From Myoxocephalus aenaeus (lineage: Eukaryota > Chordata > Actinopteri > Perciformes > Cottidae), in the NCBI GenBank assembly GCA_038501785.1, contig JBAMJR010000065.1, positions 5,964,501 to 6,028,500 of the forward strand: DNA of 64,000 nt. Direction: 5' to 3'. Position 1 is the stretch's first letter; each line of letters opens with the position of its first letter. The position numbers and the translations under genes were made by a program. Under the pieces are notes generated by a model that was not told where the DNA came from, did no database searches, and saw only the letters and a list, made by a program, of their open reading frames with translations. This document shows positions 13,101 to 25,774 of the stretch, one piece after another.

Positions 13101-16100
13101 CTCAAAAGATTTTTACAGGTAAAATGATCCAGTATTCAGCATTTAGGAATTAGCCTGAATAAAAAAAGTAATATATTTTGGTCTAGCAGAAGTATGTTAA
13201 TCCTCTCATGACCCCACAGAGTTGTCTAACCCCTTGACAGGAGGCTGATTTAGCCCACCAAGGCCTTTCCAGTTTATTATTGTTCTCTTTCATTTGTGGG
13301 AGCGTAGATGCATTTCAGCTTGTCTTATTTGGAGGCCACACACAGCGAGTGTTGAGTAGTTTAAAAAGCTCCGAACTGTGTTCAAGTTTTTGAGGCCAAA
13401 AAAAATCTATCGGCATTCAATATTCAGCACGAGGCTGTAACTCTGTTACTTTTGGATGAAATTGAGCTGGTTACCGTCCCGCTAAACAACGATCGCGTCA
13501 CGTCCCACCGTGGGGAAAAAAAGAACAACCCGTTTGCAGCTGTCACTCGATCTCTCTCGATCCGTGCCTGTTTGGGTCACAGTCGGTGTAACGTGACCAT
13601 TGTGGCAAGAAAATAACCCGTCCGACAGGAATTCCTCTCTCGTATGGTTTCCACTCCAACGCTGAAGTCATTTCACTCGCTTGTGATAGCGTGTAATAAT
13701 TATTGGATGCCTGGAAGAACTCTCGTTCTCTAAATTTATTTACTAAATGATCACAAGTAAAGTAGTAAGCGCTGCAGTTGCAAAAGCAGTGAGTGGTACA
13801 GCAACACGCAGGTTGGGCAAAGAACAACCGCCCCACAACGGAAGTGTTGCCTTTCGTACTCAGTTTATCGTCACAGGTTCGTCTCGCCTCGTCCTAACAT
13901 CTGATTCGCTCTATCCTGTCAAGAGGAGGAGAATCCCGTGTTCTCATCTTTTTCTCACAAGACTGGAACGTGCAACGTACCAGTCTGCTTCCAGAATGTC
14001 AATATACTGATAAACAGTTGTGGGTGTTGAAGTGCGCAGGCGTGTGACTGACTCCCCTTGAGAACTGGACATTTCATAGACACAACCAGCTCCAGCTGTG
14101 TTCTACTGACCTCGCTAACCTGAACTTTATTAGACATGATGAAGAGTAATGCAGAATATAAGGATTTATATTATCACTTGACTCCTCGGCGCACGCTTTT
14201 AAAATAACACAATCAAAAAGAATTAGCCCGCACGATGTCTACGGCACCTCGTCATTGTTTGCGAGGTGCCCACATTGCAAACGTTTCTGAACATCCATCA
14301 GCCGGCACACCTGTCTGGCTCGCGTCCTCCGGATTCTTTTCTTGGTACACACATATTTGGGGACATGTGTCATAGCTTTTTTTTTTTTTTTTTTTTTTGG
14401 TTCCGGCGGTGGAAAATATATCGATTTGAACCCGGGGTTTTAATTCGTACGTTTTTTGTCTTATCTGTTAGTCGTGGTGACGTCGTCGCCGACTCGCAAG
14501 TATCGCTCTCCTCCGACAGCTTTAGAAGAAGAAGAAGTGAAAGCAGCTCCAGGGATTTCCAGGGGACTACGTTCTGTGTTTTACTTTAGTCGTTCTGATA
14601 AAAGTATTTGAGAGGATTTCTGTCAAATTAAGTTATTTTGTATTTGTTGAAAAGTTGGTAGAAAGCCAGAGGCCAGTGTCCTGATTGAGGTTATGACCAG
14701 AGTTGTTCCTCCTTAGACAGTCATTCCAAGGACCAGTAGTGTTTATTTTGGGGGGCGGTGAAAGCGTTTTTTTAAGTTTTTGGACACTTTTACGTGAGAT
14801 TTCTTTATTTTTGTACGTTGTTTTTGCTGTTTTGGTTTAGTCTATCATCTGTTTAGTCTTTATGTGGTGACACTCGCGCTGCCGTCTTGCTAACCGCACA
14901 CTAAACGGCTAAATAAAGGTTCAACAAGATAAAATGCGTGCGCGTTTATCCGCCTGATAAGAAGTTCTTTGTAAGCAGGCCTTTCGTCGTCGTTAAAATC
15001 CAACACCCTTCTCTATCGACTCTGTGATCTGTGTGAACGATGCCGGCATCTATAGAATACGCAGCTAAACATTAACCCCGAGTGATCGCGTTACGGTTCC
15101 CATCTCTGCCGTTTGGTCAATGGCGCAATACTGCGTCGAGCAGCAAGTTTGGGGGGGGAAATAAACGTACGGGGGTCGATTATTGCAAACGCACATGGCC
15201 GTGCGGCGGGTCTTTGTGGTCCAGGCTTTACAGTCCAGCGAGCCCTCCTTTGTTTTACGGCTCTGCGCGCACACAGACAGGTGGTTTCTCTCTCAAGCGG
15301 ACGGGAAAAGACAAAAGAGGCCCGTTGGCCCCGCTATACGGCGAAATACGTGGGAACGGTCGCATGAACCACAGCGGGCTCTGATCGCGTTTGTCTCGTG
15401 ATCCTGTGAGAGCTGTTGGTTGTTTTCTCTTCTTCTTTTTCTTCTCGTGAATGAATACATCTCCCTGCCTGAGCCTGGAGAGGATGTTTTTAGATCAGGT
15501 TTTAGTCCGCGGTGGAAGGTTATACCTGCAAGGATCAGAGGCCTTTTGTCTCTTTTGTATTACATGAATGTGAATCACTGTAAATAGTGGGTGTACAGAT
15601 ACAGGATCTGTTTTCCTTTATAGGCCCATACCTGTGGTCTGGGTGTGCCTGAAGGGTTTGGTTCCAGTCTTCTACGGAGCTGTTTTGTTTTTGTTGTCCG
15701 TACTAATCCATTGTTCTTTGTGTGACATTGTTGTTTCCTCAGATACAGAGAAACGTGTCAACCAACAGCGTGTGTGTGTGTTTTAGTTTTTGACTGGTGT
15801 GTCTGTGACTCAACCCTCCCCGATGACCCTTGAACCTATTTACCGCAGTTTGAACGGGGCGGGGGGGGCGTTGACGGACTTTAAACTTTAGCGTTAGCTC
15901 TGCACATACGCTTAACGTTCACACACACACACACACACAGGTAATATGCATGCAAACGCAGTCACAACATGCACAACATCTGTGCGCGGCTCACTCGTGG
16001 AAACTTTAACGCTCGCAGACGCATGTTTCCAGGAAATCCTAAATTGCTGCTTGATTGCCAGATCAAAGTAGCAGCCCTGTTTTTAAGAAAACCCAAATAA

Positions 16101-16643
16101 AAAAAGATGTCGACACCGATGATACCTCAAAGACATTCCTGACCTGATCGGGTGGTGATTCCCGAAAAGCTCTTCAGAATTTGGCACTTTTATCATCTGG
16201 CCGACAGATATACCGGTTTTAAAAGGAGCCACGTGTATCGTGTGATTATGATCAATCGGGGGGCTTTTATCTTGTGTGATGTAATCTGCGTTCCAATGCC
16301 GTTGGCGTTTTACTTTATACAACTAATGATTGTTTTCTTTAACTTTTAATTAATCTTGCGCTCCAAAACAAGCTGGAAAAAAATACTGAACCCTCGTGCT
16401 CAAGGTGACATCTTCCAATTGCGCCGACACCCACATGCATTCAAATTACAATTACGTGAAATCGGCAATTCCTCAAGCTTGACAAACATAATTGACTTAT
16501 TAAGTTAGAACCAGGCGTGCATATTTAGTCCATATTAGACTTTAGCAGGCGCACAGATCAACTCTGACTCGGATAGCTGAGCTGCTGAAATGTAATCAGT
16601 CCATGTGTGCTTAGCTTCCCCGAAGAGTCACTTTAGCAAGAGC

Positions 16644-16745
<102 letters not shown>

Positions 16746-18154
16746 CACTAACCAAATCACAATGGATGTAGGTAAATCAAGGGAGGGCTCAATTACGTTA
16801 ACAATGTGCTTTACGAGGTCAGGCGCTCCGTCTTTTATCTCCGTCCTGTTCTGTTTTTTTTTTTTTCCTCCCATCTTGCCGACAGCTGTTGTGACTAGCT
16901 ATTATCAGGTCGAAGTGGCCATGTTTGTGGACTGTGCGTTTTAGTTTTTTTTGCCGTTGGTTACATTTCAAGGTAACACCCCGGGTGGTTTATTAACTCC
17001 TCTTCTTCCCTGAGGCTTTTTATGGCCGTTTTGTGTGTTTTGACTTCAGCGCTTATAAAAATAAATGGGGGGGGGGAAAAGCCGTTTTTAGAAGTCGACA
17101 CAGTACAGAACATGGTCACTTATCTTCCAGTTACACCGAGAGGCCTCCTGCTGGTTTCACCAAAGTGTGTACGTGCACGTGTCCTGTTTTTATAAAAGAG
17201 TGTCAAACTGGCATCGGCTTATCTTTTTTTGCACTTCCGACCCTTTTTTCCTTTTTGGAGGGTAAAAAGAAAAAAGCAGCCAATATTGCCAGTAAACTAT
17301 CTGAACTCATTAACTTTTATGCACGCCAACTGTGTCTTTGGCTGTAACGGAGCATTTTGTATTCCCTCTCTTCCCTCAGTTCTGCTTTTTGTTTCCGTCG
17401 TCCAACAGCGATTTGGACGGACGACTCAAACCGCTTGGCTGAGATCCGGCGCTCTGGTGCCGGCCGTGAAAGCCATCTATTTGACCGATGGGGGCGGATT
17501 TCAGCTATTAATTAGGCATGTACTCGTGTGTGTACACACACACACACTCAGTATAGTACAATCCCTCCACTGTAGGCTTAATGAGAGCTTGGGTACATTT
17601 CATGCTGGACGCAGAGAAAGAACGTCTGTCACTGTGCTGGCATGGCAATGTGGTGACGCCCTCCACCGCCCCTTTTGAGGGTGTTTCTCCTCAGTGCCTC
17701 CATCTGTACCTTTTAAAAAAAAAATTGTTGCTCCACATGAGTGAGGTTGTGGCTCACGATATTATTCATACATGTTTGTAACCTCCAAATAGCTTATTGC
17801 ATAATCAAAAAAACGTATCTATCAGCTTTTTAGTTTTTAGTTTTTCTCAGCCACGGTTCCTCTTTTCCCCGTCTGGCATGGCGGCACACCCGTAACGTAT
17901 CTGACCCCGACGCTTTGTCCCACTGTGCGGGAGTAACGGCTTTATTAAAAAAAAGAGGCCTGTCCTCTGCTTCTGGATATCAGGATGTTGTGGAGAAATA
18001 TATTTAAAAAAAAATCCCTTAACCCAGTCACGTGGGGATTGTGTTATTGAGTGTGCCGAGGGTCATGGCGGGAGCTTGTGCAACACACCAAACGTGGTAG
18101 AAGATGGATTTTAGAGTCCAACAGGAGTAGGGCTGGCTGGAGGGTCAGCGGGAG

Positions 18155-18157
<3 letters not shown>

Positions 18158-18187
<30 letters not shown>
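18158..18187. repeat. (GT)n microsatellite
   Basis: About 15 GT units lie in the proposed cdc42ep4 intron; nothing else is associated with them. Confidence 0.9.
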
Positions 18188-20000
18188 GTTTCTCCACACT
18201 GACAGAGGTGTGGAGTTTGCCGTCCTGAGCTGGTGTCCCACACGGAGCAGAGGGTCGGCTCAGGCGCGCTGCTTTTATTTGCTCTCGGCGAGCACGCTGC
18301 CCTTAATCCTCCTGCAGTTTTTGTTTCTGCCCGGAGGCTTTGCACACGCACACAGAGGGCGCGTTGTACAGTCCTGCTGATGCAAGTTTATTTTCACCCA
18401 AACGTATCTTCCCCAAAGCAGTTTTTACATGAACATGATGAGCGCTATCACTATCTTGTCCGGGCGGCGAGAACACCTCCGATCTCCTCTAAAGGTCCAA
18501 CCTGTTCCTTTTTTTTTAAGCAGCTACATCGCTACTGTATTTATGTCGAATTATGACATAAATCATCGCCAAGAGTATTTACACAGTTGCTCACATGTTT
18601 GTACATGCACTTTTCCATTGTGACTAGAACCTGCTGAAATGACGTTTTGTTGGTAATGATGTGACATAATGGTGGCAACATGTGCCTTCCAGTTAGAGAA
18701 TGAATAATGTGCAAAAAATACAGCATTTTTTTTTTTTTAGAGTGCGTAGTTAAAACACTGTGTTATGTAAGGACAAGTCTGTTGACACTGACTAATTGGC
18801 TAATTAAGGTATTAAACGGGCCCTGAGGAGATTTCATTAATTTCAATAAAGTGAAGTTTTACTGAAATTTGAGCTTTTCGCTCCAAAAAGTAAACACGTT
18901 CACATTTCTGCCTCAAAGCATAACGGCTTTTTTTTCTTCTTTTCCAAAAAAAAAGAAGCAAACTTAACTCAAGAAGTTTTGCCTTGCGCTTTCAGTCACA
19001 ACTCAGCAGAATATTGTAAATCGATATATATTTATAATTGATTAAAGATGATATACTCCGCTGAGGAGGAGTGTGAGTTGTGGTCGGAGATGCCAGTACG
19101 TGGATATAAGATCTCCACGGAATATTTATGCAGAATTTGGGGAGAGAGGAAAAAACTTCTTTTCTGCTTTTTTTCTTCTTCTTCTTCTCCTCTTACTCCT
19201 CTGCATTGCAGTAACACACAGTACAACTTGCTCTAAATGATATCTACTGGTCAAAAAAACACCACGATCTATTTTAACGAACCTAAATGATGAAGCAACT
19301 GGCAAAACAAAGCTGGTCCCAGCGGCTACTATGGGACATTAAGCGGCTGTACCATGTAAATGCACATTGTTCAGATCACATTTGATGCTTTTCCCGTTTC
19401 CTCTCAACCGATTCTCAGTGTTGAATGAGTGAACGTACACAAAGCGCTCCAGGGGAATGATCTGCGTGGGATCTGTTTTGCGGTCTCACTTTCCCTCGCA
19501 GTCGCACCTGTTGCACCCGCTCTCTCTCAACAGTCGTGCCCTCTAGTCTGCGTCTGCTCCAGATATTTCTGCCATTTGTCACACCGGGTTTAGCCTCGGG
19601 AGCGGTGTGAGCAGATATGGCGTTGGACAGGAAGAACGGGTTCACGTCGTAGTTCGGGGGAACAAAAGGTGTCGCCGACCGCTCGTCACATCGTATCAGT
19701 CACGCATTCTTTTAGACCTTCGGAGTCACTTTTCAGGTATGTTGCGTCACACGGGCAGAGAGTATTTCTTCATCCGCTATCTGTGCGGCGAGTTAAGGAC
19801 GACGATACGTAGATGTCGGACTGGAGATTGAGACGAAGGCGACAGCAAGAGGACGTGAGGCGGATTCACTCATCGCTGACCAGGTCGCCCAATTCCTTCT
19901 TTTTTTAGCCCATTTCTAGCATCTCTGCTCATTTTGTTTTTGTGCTTCGACGCCAACAATGGGACTCCTAGAAACATTGTGAAGTAAGTTTATTAAAATA

Positions 20001-20488
20001 TACACTACCGTTCAAAAGTTTGGGGTCAGCCAGACAATTTTTCTGTTTCTTCGCAATTTCTGGCATGGAAATAGCCTTCATTTCTAAGAACAAGAACAGA
20101 CTGGCGAGTTTCACATGAAAGTTCTCTTTTTCTGGCCATTTTGAGAGATGTGATGCTCCAGATACTCAACTAGCTCAAAGGAAGGCCAGTTTTATAGCTT
20201 CTCTAACCAGCATAACTGTTTTTAAGCTGTGCTAACATAATTGCACAAGGGTTTTCTAATCATCCATTAGTCTTCTATGCGATTTAGCAAACACAATGTA
20301 CTATTAGAACACTGGAGTGATAGTTGCTGGAAATGGGCCTCTATACACCTATGTAGATATTTCATTAAAAACCAGACGTTTCCACCTAGAATAGTAATTT
20401 ACCACATTAACAATGTATAGTGTATTTCTGATTAATTTAATGTTATCTTCATTGAAAAAAACTGTGCTTTTCTTAGAAAAATAAGGAA
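20001..20488 (+). mobile_element. Truncated non-autonomous Tc1/mariner-type element
   Basis: The left end is TA followed by CACTACCGTTCAAAAGTTTG, a terminal sequence I recognise from a fish-wide Tc1/mariner group. The next roughly 480 bp match, by memory, a non-autonomous family whose internal sequence includes CTCAACTAGCTCAAAGGAAG and GGAAATGGGCCTCTATACAC. It has no transposase-like frame. The expected inverted copy of the left end is absent: the family sequence fades after an A-rich stretch at about 20455-20488. The copy is therefore truncated on the right and cannot be mobile by itself. The right boundary is approximate, and the family assignment needs a repeat-library comparison. Confidence 0.75.
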
Positions 20489-23400
20489 TAAATGATAGAT
20501 TCTGTCTCTGTCTCTATTTTTAAAAAATTTAAAAAAGCGCAGTCAAAAATAAAACCAGAAGCCACCACAGTCCGTGTGCACGTCTGTTGCTTTAACTCGC
20601 TGCGTTGGGATCAGCGGGCCAAAGCCTCTTTCCTCTGTTCACTGGGAGAGAGAGAGAGAGAAAGTGGCGTGGGACGGCTCAGGACTCTGTATGGCGCCCG
20701 TGATCCACGGGATTACAAGAGTGAGACCGAGCGCTGATGAGCACGGCGGTTGTTATGATGTCATCCCGGAGGTCGGCCAGCGACACACGATGCTCTTAAT
20801 CATTCATGGCCCTGTCGCCGCTCGTCTCAGTCAGAGCCGGAGTCATGTGGCACTTCCAGTGTTCGCTTACATAAGGGCTTCGTCACGGGCCGGCACGGCG
20901 GCTGAGGCCATCGGACGAAGGAGATAATACCCGGCACCTCTCGCTGCTCCAACATGGGGCAGTTTGTTGTGTATAAGGATAGCGGTGGAAGAGCGTGGTC
21001 GGTGTGGGCCATTCAGGCCAGACTGGAATCCTCTGGTCACAAAGTTGACTTTGGGATGGCGACTGTATGAGCAAACGCAGAGCGATGCACTCTGTGTTTC
21101 TGTCCAGGCTCTGAGGTTTTTAATGTACTTTTAGTTTCATTGTTGAGTGACTCCCGACTATATTCTTCCCCCACGTTCACAGCATCTAAGAGACGGCAGC
21201 AGCAAATCATTTAGAACATGACGTACTTCACCCGCCTCTAAAAATAGCTGAAATGGAGGAAAATATAAGGTAAAAATAATCTTTTCTGTAAAAGGTCTAA
21301 AATGAGAAGAGATCGGGAATAATACAATGTAGATAGGGGAAATATTGGAACATAACAATATGATCAACTTCCCTTCTACAATTGAGTAAATCTCATTTCA
21401 CATTTAACTAAATCTAAAAAACAATGAGCCCCAAAATAGTTAGTTTTCTAGTAACTTATCAATTAGCATTGGAGATTTCCCTTCCAAGATAACTGAATTG
21501 ATGTATTTGTAGACTTTGGAAATATGATTAGTATTCAGACTATTCTATTATCTAGAAAAAAGATCAGGTATGGCATCTAAAAGATAAATCCAGGCTTGAG
21601 TTTGACTCACATTCTCCGAAAGACTTCCAGGGTTAGGGTTCTCAAATAATATGTTCATAACATTTTAAACACCTACAATTACCTTGCAATTATATGATAT
21701 AGCATTAAAGGGCTTTTACAATCCACATAACACTGCCATTCTCCATGATTTATCCTTTTAAAAAGTACTGAAAGGCTGTAACTGAATATGACAGGACTGC
21801 CTGCAGGCCGTACTTCATCCTTTGTCATGGCCCCAATAATGGGGTCTTGGTGATCCTGGGAGGGGGCGGGGTTAACTATTCCTCAAACACCAAGGGGCCC
21901 CAATTGACATTAAATGGGCTATTTCCTGGACTGAATGAAGGTGTGGGGTTTGCACCTTTTTTTAATTTTTATATCTGAGCACCCACTGATATGTTATACA
22001 GAGGTGGAGTGACGAGGCACATCAAAGGCATTCCCCTCAGCTATAGCGCCGCGGGGGCGCCTCTTATTGCCCCGCATGTGGCCACCAGGAAGGGTTAATC
22101 CATCCATCCATCCATCTGAATCCATCTGACTGAGCCGATCTCTCCATGTAGGGGATCAAAAAAAAGATCTCTCTCGCCGGCTTAGAGGCAGGAAGCTCGC
22201 TCGGTCAGCCATCGCCATAGAGAAAGACACAACTATGGGCAACGGGGAGGAGCACATCGGTCCGAGTCGTCTTGAGTGGTCAGTCACACATTCAACAGCC
22301 TTCCCGGATACTAATTGGCTGCTGCACAGAGCGTGGAGCAATGGAGGGTTTAGGCTAATGATGGATCATACTGCATTACGACCATGAGTCGGCTTTTTGT
22401 GGGACTTTGTAGGCATTTGTTTGCTCAACGCCATAATCTTATAATTTGGCATCCGGTTGCGGTTTGAATAGCCTCCCGAACAGTTAAGCCTATTCCAGTT
22501 GTTACGCACAAGGGTGTGAACTTGACCTCCAAGGGCTTTGAAATGGAACCCGGACATGAGCTTTTCAAGTAGCGCCGTTGCTCTTAGTTCGAGTCTTGAA
22601 TGAAGTTGTTGAACGTAGAGGATAAAAACCCCGGCGGTGGATAGAGTTCAGTTCTCTTTGGGGATGACCGCTCATCAGCGCAAGCTTTTTACCATCTATC
22701 AAACCTCCCTCTGTTCCCTCTAGTGCTACAGTTGCCTTTCCAATTGAATGGGTTCTTGTCAGAGATGCAAATGTTTTCATGGGTGACGTTCCTTTTTGGA
22801 ATATGGTGGAGTGAAGCCCCCCATTCATTCACTGCGGGGATACGCACACAGGCATGGAGCGTGGGCTTCAGCTCCCGTTTGGAAACCCAGAGAATGACCG
22901 CCGTCTGGCTAAAACAATTGAAACCTTTGTTACTGCCATTAACGCAGCGAGCTAGTGGACTGCAGCTGGCACACGAGTGGGTGTTTTTAAACCCTCGTCT
23001 CCGCTCGGTTCTCTTTTTAAGGTCACGTTTCAGGGCTTGAATCTCCGGTGACGCGGCGACAGTTCGGTATGAAACGAGCGATATCATCTGCGAAGAAAAT
23101 GAGTGCGAGTACAGGATCAAGGTGAGCCGCGTTTTTTTAAATCGAGAGCATCCTGCTGAATACAACTTTTAATTATTGGACTTGGCCTTTGCCAGAGCTG
23201 ACAGACAAACGTAGGTCAAATTGTGCCATCGATGTGTGTTTAGTGGGAACAGAATGATAAAAATGAAGCCCTGGCGGGCTGAACATATTCAGCTGGAGGC
23301 TCTCAAGCTGCCTTCAAGGCTAAAGAGACAAAAGCCCAAACTGAGAGAATAACACAAAGCGCCAGCAATGGAAGCATTTCATCTCTCGGTGACGGGGAAG

Positions 23401-23810
23401 GAAGGTTAGGACAGAATGTAGCGGATCTGAACTTTCTGAGCTGTGCTGTTAGTCGATTCACACTAAAGAAGCGCTCCGCCACTCGTTTTTCTCTCTCTCT
23501 CTCTCTCTCTTTTTTTCCCATCGTTTTTATTCCTGCCAGCTTTGAGCTGCTCCGGCTCCCTGTATCCTGTGTCTTGCTGCTTATGTAACAGTCAGGGGCC
23601 GAGACGGGAACTAAAGCACAGCAGAGACGGCGGACACTGCAGCCACTCGAAAAACTGAATGTGACAGCAGCCTATTAGAGTTTTTAGGGGCAAAAAAAAA
23701 ATGGACGACCCATTTGAATTTAACTTATTTTGCCATGGGAAGCTTCACTCGGTGAGGAAGGCACTGTGAACTTTTCTTTTCTTCACCATTGCATAACACC
23801 CTCAGACATC

Positions 23811-23816
<6 letters not shown>

Positions 23817-23843
<27 letters not shown>
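23817..23843. repeat. (ATGT)n tetranucleotide repeat
   Basis: Roughly seven ATGT units are flanked by TA-rich sequence in the proposed cdc42ep4 intron. Confidence 0.85.
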
Positions 23844-24140
23844 CTCTATATATATCAATATAAATAAAAGCTTTTGTTAGTCTAGTACCGCTCGAGTGAG
23901 GCTTCATTTCGAAGCCCTGGCAACAAAAGTTTCCATACTCGATGCCGATCAGGACGGAGTGAGTAATGTGATGGTGGGTGATGAAGAAATGAATAGGCTC
24001 TTTTAGAGAAGCATTTAAAGTGGTACTTTTCATTTGCAGCTGAATAAAATTTTATTAATCGCATGTTTCCACATCCATTCCCCCCCCATGGACAAATGCT
24101 GAAGTGTCTTTAACGCTCTCTATTCTCCTCCACAGGTACG

Positions 24141-24182
24141 ATGAAACCCGAGCTGGGGGACCAGAATGGCTGCTCGCATTAA
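24141..24182 (+). promoter_or_regulatory. cdc42ep4: Upstream open reading frame in the cdc42ep4 leader (13 codons)
   Basis: Six bases into the coding exon, an ATG opens a 13-residue frame (MKPELGDQNGCSH) that ends at TAA, 24180-24182. This is 131 bases before the main start and in a different frame. If the exon begins at 24136 as proposed, every spliced mRNA carries it. Such short frames commonly lower translation of the main frame, but its effect here is inference. Confidence 0.45.
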
Positions 24183-24313
24183 ACACCTGGAATTCTACTT
24201 TCTTTGACGACGTCTCCTACGGTTGCCAACGTCTTTTTGGAGGGAACTCTCCTGAACTCCGACAGAGCCTACTTTCATTTCTCTCTGTGGATTTTACGCG
24301 ACGGACTGCCATC

Positions 24314-25358
24314 ATGCCGATCCTCAAGCAACTGGTGCACCACTCTAACCAGTCGAAGCGGCGGTCTCGGGCCGACCTCACCGCGGAGATGATCAGCGCT
24401 CCCTTGGGGGACTTCCGCCACACCATGCACGTCGGCAGGGGAGGCGACGCCTTTGGGGACACGACGTTCCTCAGCACCCGGTCAGGGGAACCTCCCAGGG
24501 AGCCGGAAACCAAGCAGAAACCGAGCAGCTCCCCGGGGCCCAAACCGGGGCTGCTGTCCCGCACCTTCAGAAGCAGCAAGCGCTCTCAGTCCGTCAACCG
24601 GGGGGACAAGTACGACTACAATATGACGGCGCCCTCCGGTGGCTCCTCCGCCTATGTGAAGAACGCCATATCCCTGCCTTACCTGAACGAGGAGGACGCA
24701 CACCGAGGCGGCCAGCTGCCGAAGAGCGTTTCCTCGAGCCCCATGAAGAGGCTGTCGGAGATCGAGAGCAAGCCGGCGAACGGGGGCCGCGGCGATGGCG
24801 ACGTCGGACGCCGAGTTCGAAGAGCGCCACTTCGGCGAACTCACGGATCTGCCCCCGTCCATGCCCAAGGGGGGCGGGATGAAGCACGCGGAGTCCATGA
24901 TGTCCTTCCACATCGACTTGGGGCCCTCCATGCTCGGGGATATCCTGAGCGTGATGGAAAAGAAGGGCTGCGAGGAGGACGACCTGGGCTACGAAGAGGG
25001 CAAAGGCAGCGAGGGCCGCGCGTCGCCCTCCCTCATTCCCCACATCGACGACGCGGAGGAGGAGGAGGAGGAGGAGGAGGAGGAGGAGCGGGCCCCGGCG
25101 AGGCCACCCCGCAGCATGTACCAGCAGAAGCCCGCGGTGGACCCCTACACCCCGGAGCTACACGCCAGGAACAACAACAACCACCACCACAACCTGGACA
25201 GCTACTCTGTGTCCAGCTCCGGCTCCGTCGCCGAGGAGAAGCCCCAGTACCACCTCCACGACGCCGACACGGACAGTGCAAAGTACAGCTCGCCACGCGG
25301 GGAGGAAGACCGGGATTTCACCTACATGGACGACGACGACGACGAGATTCGAGTGTAG
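24314..25358 (+). CDS. cdc42ep4: CDC42 effector protein 4 (Borg4), single coding exon with an apparent one-base frameshift
   Basis: CDC42EP4/Borg4 binds GTP-loaded CDC42 (and TC10) and reorganises actin and septins at the cell cortex. The start lies in a good context (ATCATGC), and the protein opens MPILKQLV. A CRIB motif follows at residues 27-41, ISAPLGDFRHTMHVG, with the conserved I-S-x-P, F-x-H and H-V-G. Next come FRSSKRSQSV and LPKSVSSSPMK, then the second Borg block SFHIDLGPSMLGDILSVM. An acidic (GAG)n-encoded Glu run comes next, and the C-terminus is YMDDDDDEIRV before TAG at 25356-25358. The CRIB half is in one frame and the rest in the next. The switch falls at or just after the five-G run at 24782-24786. 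Treating one G as extra joins the halves into about 347 residues, close to the 356 I recall for human. A base-calling error or recent mutation is more likely than a real split gene. The upstream exon boundary is the acceptor at 24135. Intronless coding is normal for this family. Confidence 0.9.
24782..24786 (+). other. cdc42ep4: Site of apparent frameshift in cdc42ep4 (G5 homopolymer)
   Basis: Before this run the Borg sequence reads in the frame of the 24314 start; after it the conserved sequence DAEFEERHFGELTDLP reads one base later. Four Gs would restore a single frame. The immediate surroundings are GC-rich, where indel errors are common. The exact position could lie anywhere between about 24780 and 24805. 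Confidence 0.7.
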
Positions 25359-25681
25359 ACACTAACTGAGAGGACCTAGCTGGGAAAATGTGGGATTTTC
25401 TGCTTTACGCTGCTCGTAGATCAACCGTATCTCTGCACACTTCACCAATTAAACCAATTACGCCTTATTCACTGTGCTGTAGGAAGGACATACGAGTGCA
25501 CACACTCTATTGTTGCACTTTTTTTTTTTTTTTTTTGCAACGTCAAACTCTGAACTCATCACGATTCTCCATTTTTCAAATAAGGCCCGACTCTCGCGGT
25601 CAAACCCTTCTCCTCACGTTCGTCCGCACTACAAATCATCCGGCCTAAAAAGCACGCGAGGAACTAAAAGGGCGGCCGTGT

Positions 25682-25774
25682 GAGGAGAGGAGAGGAGAGG
25701 AGAGGAGAGGAGAGGAGAGGAGAGGAGAGGAGAGGAGAGGAGAGGGGAGGGGAGGAGAGGAGAGGAGAGGGGGA
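25682..25774 (+). repeat. (AGGAG)n pentanucleotide array, all-purine strand of 93 bases
   Basis: Tandem AGGAG/GAGAG units run without a single pyrimidine on the + strand, with minor variation (GGGGAGG) at the right end. It lies in the probable cdc42ep4 3'UTR, so an mRNA would carry an uninterrupted purine stretch. Confidence 0.95.

Noticed and set aside
24104..24313. In-frame extension of cdc42ep4 upstream of MPILKQLV
   Set aside because: It crosses the splice acceptor at 24135, has no resemblance to CDC42EP proteins, and the family universally begins at MPILK.
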